Shown one piece after another: positions 1-8,729 of a DNA stretch of 15,553 bases. Position 1 is the first letter of the stretch. The number at the start of each line of letters is the position of its first letter. The DNA comes from Allobrachymonas sp. (GTDB taxonomy: Bacteria; Pseudomonadota; Gammaproteobacteria; Burkholderiales; Burkholderiaceae_C): assembly GCA_017996515.1 (NCBI GenBank), contig JAGOGU010000016.1:1-15553 (forward strand), read 5' to 3'. The notes beneath the pieces are model-generated. The model was not told the DNA's origin. It did no database searches and saw only the letters and a list, made by a program, of their open reading frames with translations. The translations under genes and the position numbers were made by a program.

Positions 1-170
1 TGCTGGATTCCGTGGCCGGCAATATTCTGGGGCGCACCATTTGCGCCTTGGGCGATGCGGCCGCCATGCCGGTGCAAGGCATGCTCAAGCATTTCCGCGA
101 AGAATTTGTTCACCATATCGAGCATGGGCGCTGCGCAGTGCCCATGGCCGCTGGCGAGGCATTGAGATGA
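1..170 (+). CDS. nuoF: NADH-quinone oxidoreductase subunit F, C-terminal end (partial)
   Basis: Only the last 55 codons are present; the reading frame begins at base 3 and ends with TGA at 168-170. The segment carries the typical NuoF ending GRTICALGDAAA followed by PVQG and a KHFREEF helix. In the family, the Cys of TICALGD (codon 42-44) is the fourth ligand of the [4Fe-4S] cluster N3, next to the FMN site that oxidises NADH. The other three ligands and the NADH and FMN domains lie upstream of the window. The stop overlaps the nuoG start as ATGA, which implies translational coupling. Two positions after the GDAAA motif differ from the more usual WPVQG (MPVQG here), and there is a short tail, [18 protein letters not shown]. 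The identification is firm because of motif plus context. Confidence 0.93.
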   Translation, partial: LDSVAGNILGRTICALGDAAAMPVQGMLKHFREEFVHHIEHGRCAVPMAAGEALR

Positions 171-2365
171 TTGAACTCAATATCGACGGCAAAAAAGTCC
201 AGGTACCTGCAGGCAGCATGCTGATTCAGGCTGCCGAGCAGGCCGGCATTTTCATTCCGCATTTCTGCTACCACAAGAAACTGTCGATTGCGGCCAACTG
301 CCGCATGTGCCTGGTGGATGTTGAAAAACAGGCCGATCCCGTGCCTGCCTGTGCCACGCCGGTGGTGGATGGCATGGTGGTGCACACCAAGAGCGTCAAA
401 ACGGTCGAGGCGCAAAAAGGGGTGATGGAGTTTTTGCTCATCAACCACCCGCTGGATTGCCCGATTTGCGACCAAGGCGGTGAATGCCTGTTGCAGGATT
501 TGGCCGTGGGTTATGGTCAAAACGGCTCGCGCTACGAAGAAGAAAAGCGCGTGTTTGCTCCCAAAGACGTGGGGCCGCTTATTTCCATGCAGGAAATGAA
601 CCGCTGCATCCAGTGCACGCGCTGCGTGCGCTTCGGGCAGGAAATCGCCGGCCAGATGGAGCTGGGTATGACGCACCGCGGCGAGCACAGCGAGATCGAG
701 GCGTTTATCGGCGCATCCATTGATTCCGAACTGTCAGGCAACATGATCGACATCTGCCCGGTCGGTGCGTTGACCAGCAAGCCCTTCCGCTACGCGGCGC
801 GCACCTGGGAATTGTCACGCCGCAAAAGCATCAGCCCGCACGACTCGACCGGTGCCAATCTGATTGTGCAGGTCAAAGACCATCGCGTATTGCGCGTGGT
901 GCCTTTCGAGAACGAGGCCGTGAACGAATGCTGGATCGCCGACCGCGATCGTTTCAGCTACGAGGCGCTCAACGGCCCCGACCGCCTGACCAAGCCCATG
1001 ATCAAACAGGATGGGCGCTGGCTGGAAGTGGACTGGCAAACGGCGCTGGAATACGCCGCCAGCGGCCTGCGCGACATTGCCGAGAAAAAAGGCCCCGCCA
1101 GCGTGGGCTTGCTGGCCAGCCCACACAGCACGGTGGAAGAATTGTGGCTGGCTACGCAATTGATGCGCGCCTTGGACAGCGGCAACATCGACTATCGCCT
1201 GCGGCATGCCGAATTTGCCGATGCGCAGGGCAAGGTGCGCTGGTTGGGTATGCCCATTGCCGAATTGAGCGAACTGGATCGGGCGTTGGTGATTGGCAGT
1301 GATTTGCGCAAAGACCATCCTCTGTTTGCCCAGCGTATCCGCCAGGCGGTGCGGCAAGGCGCGCAGGTGTGCGCGTTGGCAGAAGGTGCGCCCGATTGGG
1401 CCATGCCGCTGCATGCGGCGCTGCCAAGCGACGCGCGCGACTGGACGCAGGCTTTGGCCGCCATTGCCGTGGCCGTGGCGGTTGAAAAAGGCGTGCCGCT
1501 GCCCGCCGTGGCGCAACAGGCCGCCGACACCCCTCTGGCGGCAGAACAGATCGAAGAGCTGGCAACCGTGGCGCGCACCATCGCGCAGGCGCTGCTGGCA
1601 GGCAGCAGCAAGGCGGTGCTGTTGGGCAATGCGGCTGCGCACCATCCGCAGGCAGCCAGCCTGCTGGCGTTGGCGCAGTGGATTGCCGAGCAAACCGGCG
1701 CGCGTCTGGGCTATCTGACCGAAGCGGCCAATACGGTGGGTGCCCAGTATGTGGGCGCATTGCCGCAGGCTGGTGGGCTGGATGCAGGGCAGATGGTGCA
1801 AGGTGCGCTCAAGGCGGCGGTCTTGTTGCAGGTGGAGCCGCAATGGGATTGCGCTGCGGGCGAAGCGGCTTTGCAGGGGCTGCAATCGGCCGATACCGTC
1901 ATCACGCTCAGCCCCTTCAAAACCAATCTCGATATCAGCGACGTGCTGCTGCCCATCAGCCCGTTCAGTGAAACATCGGGCAGCTTCATCAATGCCGAGG
2001 GGCGTTTGCAAAGCTTCCATGCCGTGGTCAAACCCTTGGGCGAAACCCGCCCGGGTTGGAAGGTGCTGTGTGCCTTGGCACGCATGCTGGATGCGCCCAA
2101 TCTTGACTTTGACAGTTCGCAGCAGGTGCTGGCTCGCGCCGTGCCCGGCGTACTGTCTGGCCAGATGGTGCCTGCCGAACGCTTGAGCAACCAGACCGAT
2201 GCCGCCATGGTGGTGGCGCGCGCCCCAGCGCGCCCGGTTTGCGCCAGCATCTACCAGCTTGATGCGCTGGTGCGGCGCGCACCGGCTTTACAGGCCACTG
2301 CTGACGGACGCATGGCGCAAGGCGGGGCACAAGCAGCGCAAGGGGTACAGGAGGTGCAGCCATGA
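167..2365 (+). CDS. nuoG: NADH-quinone oxidoreductase subunit G (Fe-S subunit)
   Basis: This 732-residue subunit is the peripheral-arm Fe-S relay that passes electrons from NuoF towards NuoI. The N-terminal ferredoxin-like domain holds the [2Fe-2S] ligands C34, C45, C48 and C62. It is followed by the His/Cys cluster N5 (H94, C98, C101, C107) and cluster N4 (C147, C150, C153, C197; spacing CxxCxxC-x43-C). From about residue 215 comes a molybdopterin-oxidoreductase-like domain that in this family has no cofactor. The four Cys that bind cluster N7 in E. coli NuoG are missing at the start of that domain ([19 protein letters not shown] has none), as in mitochondrial 75-kDa subunits. The frame is open upstream to base 41, but the ATG at 167 overlapping the nuoF stop (ATGA) gives the family N-terminus [10 protein letters not shown]. 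The stop overlaps the nuoH start. Confidence 0.97.
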   Translation: MIELNIDGKKVQVPAGSMLIQAAEQAGIFIPHFCYHKKLSIAANCRMCLVDVEKQADPVPACATPVVDGMVVHTKSVKTVEAQKGVMEFLLINHPLDCPICDQGGECLLQDLAVGYGQNGSRYEEEKRVFAPKDVGPLISMQEMNRCIQCTRCVRFGQEIAGQMELGMTHRGEHSEIEAFIGASIDSELSGNMIDICPVGALTSKPFRYAARTWELSRRKSISPHDSTGANLIVQVKDHRVLRVVPFENEAVNECWIADRDRFSYEALNGPDRLTKPMIKQDGRWLEVDWQTALEYAASGLRDIAEKKGPASVGLLASPHSTVEELWLATQLMRALDSGNIDYRLRHAEFADAQGKVRWLGMPIAELSELDRALVIGSDLRKDHPLFAQRIRQAVRQGAQVCALAEGAPDWAMPLHAALPSDARDWTQALAAIAVAVAVEKGVPLPAVAQQAADTPLAAEQIEELATVARTIAQALLAGSSKAVLLGNAAAHHPQAASLLALAQWIAEQTGARLGYLTEAANTVGAQYVGALPQAGGLDAGQMVQGALKAAVLLQVEPQWDCAAGEAALQGLQSADTVITLSPFKTNLDISDVLLPISPFSETSGSFINAEGRLQSFHAVVKPLGETRPGWKVLCALARMLDAPNLDFDSSQQVLARAVPGVLSGQMVPAERLSNQTDAAMVVARAPARPVCASIYQLDALVRRAPALQATADGRMAQGGAQAAQGVQEVQP
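2349..2356 (+). promoter_or_regulatory. Shine-Dalgarno site of nuoH
   Basis: AGGAGGTG lies 5 bases before the nuoH ATG at 2362, inside the last codons of nuoG. This near-perfect anti-16S match supports the ATG at 2362 and so the long NuoH N-terminus. It also suggests nuoH can initiate on its own as well as by ATGA coupling. Confidence 0.75.
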
Positions 2366-3495
2366 GGGACTGGCTCTACGCCTTTGGCCGTGACGGTTGC
2401 GTGTACTTTGGCCTGAACTGGTGTCAGGCCGACTGGTGGCAAACCGGCCTGTGGCCAATCGTCTGGATATTGCTGGGCATAGGCTGCGTCGTGCTGCCTT
2501 TGCTGGGTGCGGTGGCTTTCATGACTTTGTGGGAGCGCAGGCTGATTGCCTTCATGCAAGTGCGCCTGGGCCCCAATCGGTTAGGCCCGCTGGGCTTGCT
2601 GCAACCGGTTGCGGATATCGTCAAGCTGTTGCTCAAAGAGGTGATCCGGCCGGATCGCTCGGACAAATTCCTGTACTACCTGGGGCCCATCATGACCATC
2701 ATGCCCGCCATGGCGGCGTGGGCGGTGGTGCCTTTTGGGCCAGATCTGGTGCTGGCCAATGTCAATGCCGGTCTGCTCTATCTGTTTGCCATTACCTCGA
2801 TGGAGGTGTACGGCGTCATCATGGCGGGTTGGGCGTCCAACTCCAAATATCCTTTGCTGGGCGCGATGCGCGCATCGGCGCAAATGCTGTCGTACGAAAT
2901 CGCCATGGGCATCTGTATTCTGGTGGTGCTGATGGTGACGGGTAGCCTGCATATCGGCGCGATCGTGCAAGGGCAGACGCAGGGCTGGTTTGCCAGCCAC
3001 GGGTTGAACTTCCTGTCCTGGAACTGGCTGCCGCTGCTGCCCATTTTCGTGGTCTATGTGATTTCGGCCGTGGCCGAAACCAACCGCCACCCCTTCGACG
3101 TGGTGGAAGGCGAGGCAGAGATTGTGGCCGGGCATATGGTCGAATACTCCGGCATGGGCTTTGCGCTCTTCTTCCTGGCCGAATACGCCAACATGATTCT
3201 GCTTTCCGTCATGGCCAGCCTGCTGTTTTTGGGCGGCTGGAGTGCGCCCCTGGGCTTTGAGCACCTGACCTTTCTGCCGCAGTGGTTGACTGGCCTCATG
3301 AACACGGGCTGGATCTGGCTGGGGCTGAAAACCTTTGTGCTGTTGAGCGTATTTATCTGGATTCGAGGGACTTTCCCGCGCTTCCGTTATGACCAGATCA
3401 TGCGTCTGGGATGGAAGGTTTTCATTCCGGTCACGCTGGTATGGCTGGTGGTTGTTGGTGCGTGGATGCAAACCTCCTGGAGTATCTGGAAGTGA
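2362..3495 (+). CDS. nuoH: NADH-quinone oxidoreductase subunit H
   Basis: This 377-residue integral membrane protein (ND1 family, eight core helices expected) forms much of the ubiquinone-binding chamber and links the peripheral arm to the proton-pumping arm. Diagnostic motifs are LWERR at about residues 57-61, followed by [20 protein letters not shown] and KLLLKE, and the acidic loop [21 protein letters not shown] with HMVEYSGM, which faces the quinone cavity. The C-terminus has the usual [11 protein letters not shown] and W-rich last helix. It is somewhat longer than the roughly 325-355 residues usual for the family because of a leading aromatic segment (about residues 1-28) before the first helix. 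A strong Shine-Dalgarno site supports this start. Both ends overlap neighbours by 4 bases (ATGA with nuoG, GTGA with nuoI). Confidence 0.97.
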   Translation: MRDWLYAFGRDGCVYFGLNWCQADWWQTGLWPIVWILLGIGCVVLPLLGAVAFMTLWERRLIAFMQVRLGPNRLGPLGLLQPVADIVKLLLKEVIRPDRSDKFLYYLGPIMTIMPAMAAWAVVPFGPDLVLANVNAGLLYLFAITSMEVYGVIMAGWASNSKYPLLGAMRASAQMLSYEIAMGICILVVLMVTGSLHIGAIVQGQTQGWFASHGLNFLSWNWLPLLPIFVVYVISAVAETNRHPFDVVEGEAEIVAGHMVEYSGMGFALFFLAEYANMILLSVMASLLFLGGWSAPLGFEHLTFLPQWLTGLMNTGWIWLGLKTFVLLSVFIWIRGTFPRFRYDQIMRLGWKVFIPVTLVWLVVVGAWMQTSWSIWK

Positions 3496-4049
3496 GCCAA
3501 AACAACAGTACCCCTTCACCCATTGCATCGTTGCAGGAGCAAAAGGCCCGGCAGGTCACGGCGTTTTCGCTGTGGGACTTCATCAAGAGCTTTGCCCTGT
3601 GGGAGCTGTTCAAGGGCATGTGGCTGACCGGACGTTACACCTTCCGGCGCAAGTTCACGCTGCAATACCCAGAAGAAAAAACGCCGCTGAGTCCGCGCTT
3701 CAGGGGGCTGCATGCCCTCATGCGCTACGACAGCGGCGAAGAGCGTTGTATTGCCTGCAAGCTGTGTGAGGCCGTGTGTCCGGCGCAGGCCATTTTCATT
3801 GAGTCGGCCGAAGATGCGCAGGGCAAGCGCTGCACCACGCGCTACGACATCGACTTGACTAAATGCATTTACTGCGGATTTTGTGAAGAAAGCTGCCCGG
3901 TCGATTCGATCGTGGAAACGCCCATTTTCGAGTACCACGGCGAAGAGCGCGGTGATTTGTACTTCACCAAAGACATGCTGCTGGCCGTGGGCGATCGCTA
4001 CAAAGCGCAGATCGATGCCGCCAAGGCAGCCGATGCGCCTTATCGATAG
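3492..4049 (+). CDS. nuoI: NADH-quinone oxidoreductase subunit I (2x[4Fe-4S] ferredoxin)
   Basis: This 185-residue protein has two ferredoxin-type [4Fe-4S] motifs: C86, C89, C92, C96 ([12 protein letters not shown]) and C125, C128, C131, C135 ([12 protein letters not shown]). These bind clusters N6a and N6b, which pass electrons to the last cluster before quinone. The amphipathic segment [18 protein letters not shown] before [18 protein letters not shown] is typical of the family and packs against NuoH. The frame is open back to 3411, but the most convincing start is the GTG at 3492, which overlaps the nuoH stop as GTGA and has GGAG about 9 bases upstream. No ATG occurs between 3492 and the KGMW segment. 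This leaves an N-terminal tail of about 20 residues compared with the usual 160-165-residue protein. The start is moderately certain; the identity is firm. Confidence 0.95.
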   Translation: MSQNNSTPSPIASLQEQKARQVTAFSLWDFIKSFALWELFKGMWLTGRYTFRRKFTLQYPEEKTPLSPRFRGLHALMRYDSGEERCIACKLCEAVCPAQAIFIESAEDAQGKRCTTRYDIDLTKCIYCGFCEESCPVDSIVETPIFEYHGEERGDLYFTKDMLLAVGDRYKAQIDAAKAADAPYR

Positions 4050-4064
4050 GACGGGCATGACCTC

Positions 4065-4736
4065 ATGATGAATACCATTCAGACCGTTCTGTTCTACGTT
4101 TTTGCTGCCGTGCTGCTGCTGGCGTCCTTTCGCGTGATCACTTCGCGCAATCCGGTGCATGCGGCCATGTATCTGGTGCTGGCCTTTTTTCAGGCAGCTG
4201 CGATCTGGCTGTTGATCAAGGCCGAATTTCTGGCCATGGTGCTGGTGCTGGTGTATGTGGGCGCCGTCATGGTGCTGTTCCTGTTCGTGTTGATGATGAT
4301 TCGCTTCGACGAGCAAACCGCGCGGCAAGGCTTCTGGAAGCATTTCCCGCTGGCGGCGGCCATTGGCACGGCCTTTATCGTCGAGCTGGGCATGGTATTC
4401 ATGGTCAATTACCGTCATGTGGCGCAGCCGCGTCCCGTGCTGGGTGCGAATGGGCAGCTGCTGCCGGAAACGGTCAGCAATACCAATGCGTTGGGGCAGT
4501 TGCTGTATTCGCAGTATCTGTATCCGGTGCAGATTGCGGCAGTTTTGCTGCTGTTGGCCATCATCGCGGCCATTGCGCTGACCCTGCGCAGCCGCAAAGA
4601 CAGTCGCTACCAGTCGCCGCACTGGCAGGTCAGCGTCAAGGCGGCCGATCGCATGCGGGTGGTGAAAATGGAACCCACCCGTGCGGCTCCGCAGGAAGCG
4701 GCAGAAGCGCCCGCGCAGCAGGAGAATGCATCATGA
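4065..4736 (+). CDS. nuoJ: NADH-quinone oxidoreductase subunit J
   Basis: This 223-residue membrane subunit (ND6 family, five helices expected) sits between NuoH and NuoK/N and contains a flexible helix involved in coupling. The sequence shows the conserved [20 protein letters not shown] segment, then [25 protein letters not shown], which is diagnostic of NuoJ. A hydrophilic C-terminal tail of about 50 residues, Ala/Glu/Gln-rich near the end, follows the last helix. It starts 15 bases after nuoI. Two successive ATG codons (4065 and 4068) could serve; the first is taken, with GGACGGG as a plausible ribosome site. Its stop overlaps the nuoK start as ATGA. Confidence 0.96.
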   Translation: MMNTIQTVLFYVFAAVLLLASFRVITSRNPVHAAMYLVLAFFQAAAIWLLIKAEFLAMVLVLVYVGAVMVLFLFVLMMIRFDEQTARQGFWKHFPLAAAIGTAFIVELGMVFMVNYRHVAQPRPVLGANGQLLPETVSNTNALGQLLYSQYLYPVQIAAVLLLLAIIAAIALTLRSRKDSRYQSPHWQVSVKAADRMRVVKMEPTRAAPQEAAEAPAQQENAS

Positions 4737-5041
4737 GTCTGACGCTGGGACATTTTCTGACCTTGGGCGGCATGCTGTTTGCGCTGTCGATCGTGGGCAT
4801 TTTTCTTAATCGCAAAAACCTGGTGGTGCTGCTCATGGCCATCGAGCTGATGCTGTTGGCGATCAGCATGAACTTTGTGGCCTTTGCCCACTACATGGGT
4901 GATTTGCACGGGCAGGTGTTCGTGTTTTTCATTCTGACGGTGGCGGCGGCCGAGTCGGCGATCGGGCTGGCCATTCTGGTGTTGCTGTTCCGTAGCCGCG
5001 GCAGCGCCCAGGCCGATGCCATGGATGCGTTGAAGGGGTGA
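4733..5041 (+). CDS. nuoK: NADH-quinone oxidoreductase subunit K
   Basis: This is a 102-residue, three-helix membrane subunit (ND4L family), the typical length. The two membrane-embedded glutamates required for proton transfer in the family are visible as E38 ([10 protein letters not shown]) and E74 ([13 protein letters not shown]). The signature [20 protein letters not shown] is intact. It starts with ATG overlapping the nuoJ stop. Its own stop TGA (5039-5041) lies within the region of the nuoL start codons, so the two are almost certainly translationally linked. Confidence 0.97.
   Translation: MSLTLGHFLTLGGMLFALSIVGIFLNRKNLVVLLMAIELMLLAISMNFVAFAHYMGDLHGQVFVFFILTVAAAESAIGLAILVLLFRSRGSAQADAMDALKG
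5033..5038 (+). promoter_or_regulatory. Shine-Dalgarno site deciding the nuoL start
   Basis: AAGGGG ends 8 bases before the ATG at 5047. Two earlier in-frame candidates, GTG 5038 and ATG 5041, lie on or only 2 bases after this site, which is too close for it to serve them. The site therefore favours ATG 5047. Confidence 0.6.
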
Positions 5042-5046
5042 TGGGC

Positions 5047-7227
5047 ATGACAGCAACGCTTTCCCTCTCTGTGTTACTGACCATTGTGCTGGCACCTCTG
5101 AGTGCAGCCGCCATCGTGGGCATTTTCGGCACTGCCGCCGGTGGCCGCCTGCTGGGGAACAAGGCTGCGCATGGCATTGCCAGTGCCTGCGTGGCGCTGG
5201 CCTGCGCCCTGTCGTTTTGGGTGCTGTGGCAGGTGTTGCAGGGTGCGCGTTTCAACCAAACGGTTTACGAGTGGATGAGCCTTGGCAAGTTGCGTCTGGA
5301 GATCGGCTTCATGGTCGATGGCATGACGGCCATGATGATGTGTGTGGTGACATTCGTTTCACTCATGGTGCATATCTATTCCACGGGCTACATGCATGGC
5401 GATGCCAGCTACAACCGTTTCTTTGCCTACATTTCGTTGTTCACCTTTGCCATGCTCATTCTGGTGATGAGCAACAATCTGTTCCAGTTGTTTGTGGGCT
5501 GGGAGGGCGTGGGCGTGGCCTCTTTCCTGTTGATTGGTTTCTGGTTTGACCAGCCCGGCGCGATTTTTGCCAACAAAAAAGCCTTCTTGCTCAACCGCGT
5601 GGCCGATCTGGGCTTTATTCTGGGCATCGGTCTGGTGTACACCTACACCGGCACGCTCAACTACACCGAAATTTTTGCGCGGCTGGATGCCTTCTCGGGC
5701 GCGGCCATGCCGATCGTGGGCTGGTCTGTGGTGACGATGGCTGCCGTCTGCCTATTCATTGGCGCCATGGGCAAATCGGCTCAGGTGCCTTTGCATGTGT
5801 GGTTGCCGGATTCGATGTTTGGCCCTACACCCAGTTCGGCGCTGATTCACGCGGCCACCATGGTCACGGCGGGCATCTTCATGGTCTCGCGCATGTCGCC
5901 GTTGTTTGAATTGAGCGATGTGGCGCTTAACGTGATTCTGACCGTGGGGGCGACCACCGCGTTCTTCATGGGCTTGATGGGCTTGATTCAGTACGACATT
6001 AAACGGGTGGTAGCTTATTCCACCCTGTCGCAGCTGGGCTATATGGTGATGGGGCTGGGGGCTTCGGCCTATCAGGTGTCCCTGTTCCATCTGTTTACGC
6101 ACGCTTTCTTCAAAGCCTTGCTGTTCCTGTCGGCGGGTTCGGTCATCATGGCCATGCACCACAATCAGGACATGCGCTACATGGGTGGCTTACGCAAATA
6201 CATGCCCATTACGCACTTGGCCTCGCTGGCGGGTACGTTGGCGTTGATTGGCATGCCGTTCTTCTCGGGCTTTTATTCCAAAGACGGCATCATTCTGGCG
6301 TTGCATGCCAGCCCGCAGCCGATGGCGAAGTTTGCACTCTTGGCCGCCTTGCTGAGTGTGGTCACCACCGCTTTCTACAGCATGCGCCTGTATTTTCTGG
6401 TGTTCTGGGGGCGCGAGCGCTACGACGAAAACCCCGACGCCCATCACCATCACGGGGATCATCACGATGAACACCACGGCGACGGCAAACCGCATGAGTC
6501 GCCCTGGATGGTGACGCTGCCGCTGGTGCTGCTGGCGATTCCGTCTGTTGCTATCGGCTTCTTCACGATGCGGCCGATGGTGTTTGGCACCTTTCTGCAA
6601 GACGCCATTCATATCGACGTTGTGCGGCATCCTGCCATGCAAACGCTGGCGCAACATTTTCATGGCGCTTTGGGCATGACGGTGCATGGCTTGGTCACCG
6701 CGCCGTTCTGGCTCATGGTGCTCGGCGTGGCGGCTGCGGCGGTGCTGTATCTGGGGCGCAATCAGTGGGCGGCGCGCTTGCGCCAGATCTTCGCGCCGCT
6801 GGTGCGCGTGCTCGAAAACAAGTACTACCTCGACTGGTTCTACGCCGATGCGGTGGCGTACAACGCATGCAGACTGGGCAAGGTGCTTTGGCTGTACGTG
6901 GACAATGTCTGGATGTGGTTTCTGGATCAGGGCATTACCCGCACGTTGCGCCATATGGGCGAGGCGCTGGGTGACTTGGTGGAACGTCTGTTTGTATGGC
7001 TGGTGGATGATTTGCTCACGGGCATCACCCGCTTTGTGGGCGCCTTGTTCTGGAAAGGCGGTGACGAGGGCGTGATCGAAGGGCGCTTCGTCAGTACCTC
7101 ATGGAAAGCCGTGGGCGAGATGGCTGCGCGCGTGCGCCGCATCCAGACCGGCTATCTGTATCACTATGCCTTGTTCATGATTGTGGGTTTGCTGGCTCTG
7201 CTGACATGGGTCGTCTGGATAATCTAG
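5047..7227 (+). CDS. nuoL: NADH-quinone oxidoreductase subunit L (antiporter-like)
   Basis: This 726-residue protein is the distal proton-pumping subunit of complex I (ND5 family, about 16 helices plus a long lateral helix). Family features visible are FVGWEGVGVASFLLIGFW with the key glutamate E153, the broken-helix region AMGKSAQVPLHVWLPDSM with K243, and SSALIHAATMVTAGIFM. The C-terminal third (about residues 570-726) contains the lateral-helix portion. A cytoplasmic loop at residues 466-483 is very His-rich (nine His in 18 residues). The start is taken at ATG 5047 (MTATLSLSVLL) because of ribosome-site spacing; GTG 5038 or ATG 5041 would add 2-3 residues and overlap nuoK. nuoM follows after 13 bases. 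Confidence 0.96.
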   Translation: MTATLSLSVLLTIVLAPLSAAAIVGIFGTAAGGRLLGNKAAHGIASACVALACALSFWVLWQVLQGARFNQTVYEWMSLGKLRLEIGFMVDGMTAMMMCVVTFVSLMVHIYSTGYMHGDASYNRFFAYISLFTFAMLILVMSNNLFQLFVGWEGVGVASFLLIGFWFDQPGAIFANKKAFLLNRVADLGFILGIGLVYTYTGTLNYTEIFARLDAFSGAAMPIVGWSVVTMAAVCLFIGAMGKSAQVPLHVWLPDSMFGPTPSSALIHAATMVTAGIFMVSRMSPLFELSDVALNVILTVGATTAFFMGLMGLIQYDIKRVVAYSTLSQLGYMVMGLGASAYQVSLFHLFTHAFFKALLFLSAGSVIMAMHHNQDMRYMGGLRKYMPITHLASLAGTLALIGMPFFSGFYSKDGIILALHASPQPMAKFALLAALLSVVTTAFYSMRLYFLVFWGRERYDENPDAHHHHGDHHDEHHGDGKPHESPWMVTLPLVLLAIPSVAIGFFTMRPMVFGTFLQDAIHIDVVRHPAMQTLAQHFHGALGMTVHGLVTAPFWLMVLGVAAAAVLYLGRNQWAARLRQIFAPLVRVLENKYYLDWFYADAVAYNACRLGKVLWLYVDNVWMWFLDQGITRTLRHMGEALGDLVERLFVWLVDDLLTGITRFVGALFWKGGDEGVIEGRFVSTSWKAVGEMAARVRRIQTGYLYHYALFMIVGLLALLTWVVWII

Positions 7228-7240
7228 GAGAAAAGACAAA

Positions 7241-8716
7241 ATGGGACTCTTGAGTTTATTGGTCTGGGCGCCAATTTTTGCCGGGCTTGCGCTGGTGGCA
7301 TTTTCCGGGCAGAAATATGTGCCGGTAGTGCGCTGGGGTGCGCTGCTGGCATCGCTTGCCATCTTCGCGTTGTCGTTGCAGGTGTATGCCGGTTTCGACA
7401 ATGCCGAAGCGGGCATGCAGTTTGTCGAATACACGCAGTGGATCCCATCCATCAACAGCAACTACCATCTGGGAATTGATGGCATCTCGCTGTGGCTGGT
7501 GCTGCTCAATACCTTCATCACCGTGCTGGTGGTGCTGGCTTGCTGGAACATCGAGTACCGTCTCAACCAGTTCATGGGCGCCTTGCTGGCGCTGGCCGGC
7601 CTGGTCAATGGCACCTTCCTGGTGCAAGACGCGCTGCTGTTCTACGTCTTCTTCGAAGCCACACTGGTGCCCATGTACATCATCATCGGCATTTGGGGCG
7701 GCCCGCGCAAAATCTACTCGGCCTTCAAATTTTTCCTCTACACCTTCATGGGCTCGCTCTTCATGATGGTGGCCATGGCGTATCTGTACACCGCTTCGGG
7801 CAACAGTTTCGACATGCAAACCTGGCATCGGCTGCCGCTGAGCATGACCGAGCAGGCGCTGATTCTGCTGGCCTTTACGGTTGCCTTTGGCGTGAAGCTG
7901 CCCATGTGGCCGCTGCATACCTGGTTGCCCGATGTGCACGTGGAAGCGCCAACGGGCGGCTCTGCCGTGCTGGCGTCCATCATGCTGAAGCTGGGCGGTT
8001 ACGGCTTTTTGCGCATGGCCTTGCCCATTGCGCCCGATGCCGCACGCGAATGGGCGTGGCTGATGATTGCGCTGTCGCTGATCGCGGTGGTGTACATCGG
8101 CTTGGTGGCTATCGTGCAGCAAGACATGAAAAAGCTCGTGGCCTATTCTTCCGTGGCGCACATGGGCTATGTGACGCTGGGCATGTACGTGTTCAGCGCC
8201 GAAGGCATTGCCGGTTCCATCCTGCAAATGCTGGGTCACGGTCTGGTGTCGCCGGGCATGTTCCTGTGCGTGGGCGTGCTCTATGAGCGGGTGCACTCGC
8301 GCCAGATCGCCGATTACGGCGGCGTGACCAATGTCATGCCGCTCTTTGCGGCGCTGGCCTTCCTGTTCGCTTTCGGCAACTTCGGCGTGCCGGGTACGGC
8401 GGGCTTTGTGGGTGAGTGGTCGGTCATCATCGCTGCCGTCAAGGCCAACTTCTGGGTGGGTCTGATTGCGGCAACCTCGCTGATTCTGGCTGCGGCCTAT
8501 ACCTTGTGGATGATGCAGCGCGTTTTTTTGGGGCCTGTCGGCAATGACCATGTGGCCGCCCTGAAAGAAATCAATGTGCGCGAAATCATCTTCCTCGGTA
8601 TTCTGGGGCTGTCGGTGCTGGCCATGGGCGTTTATCCCAAGCCCATTACCCGGGCGATGGACGCTTCGGTCAACAAGCTGGTGCAGCACGTGGCCACATC
8701 CAAAATTCCAAACTGA
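7241..8716 (+). CDS. nuoM: NADH-quinone oxidoreductase subunit M (antiporter-like)
   Basis: This 491-residue membrane subunit (ND4 family, 14 helices expected) is one of the three antiporter-like proton channels. Diagnostic pieces are YVFFEATLVPMYIIIG, with the conserved glutamate E139, and FGVKLPMWPLHTWLPDVHVE, with lysine K219. They are followed by APTGGSAVLASIMLKLGGYG, QQDMKKLVAYSSVAHMGYV, and GTAGFVGEW in a late helix. The length is normal. The start ATG is preceded by AGGAG (7226-7230), which overlaps the nuoL stop TAG with a 10-base spacer. It sits 13 bases from both nuoL and nuoN, consistent with one transcript. Confidence 0.97.
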   Translation: MGLLSLLVWAPIFAGLALVAFSGQKYVPVVRWGALLASLAIFALSLQVYAGFDNAEAGMQFVEYTQWIPSINSNYHLGIDGISLWLVLLNTFITVLVVLACWNIEYRLNQFMGALLALAGLVNGTFLVQDALLFYVFFEATLVPMYIIIGIWGGPRKIYSAFKFFLYTFMGSLFMMVAMAYLYTASGNSFDMQTWHRLPLSMTEQALILLAFTVAFGVKLPMWPLHTWLPDVHVEAPTGGSAVLASIMLKLGGYGFLRMALPIAPDAAREWAWLMIALSLIAVVYIGLVAIVQQDMKKLVAYSSVAHMGYVTLGMYVFSAEGIAGSILQMLGHGLVSPGMFLCVGVLYERVHSRQIADYGGVTNVMPLFAALAFLFAFGNFGVPGTAGFVGEWSVIIAAVKANFWVGLIAATSLILAAAYTLWMMQRVFLGPVGNDHVAALKEINVREIIFLGILGLSVLAMGVYPKPITRAMDASVNKLVQHVATSKIPN

Positions 8717-8729
8717 TTAAGGGCGAGGC

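Noticed and set aside
815..2020. Long minus-strand open frame opposite nuoG
   Set aside because: It mirrors a strongly coding plus-strand gene with full family motifs, its translation is His/Gln/Arg-rich without recognisable domains, and GC-rich codon use produces such antisense frames routinely.
7256..8689. 477-codon minus-strand frame opposite nuoM
   Set aside because: It spans almost exactly the nuoM gene, has an abnormal His/Gln-rich composition and no domain. It is an antisense shadow.
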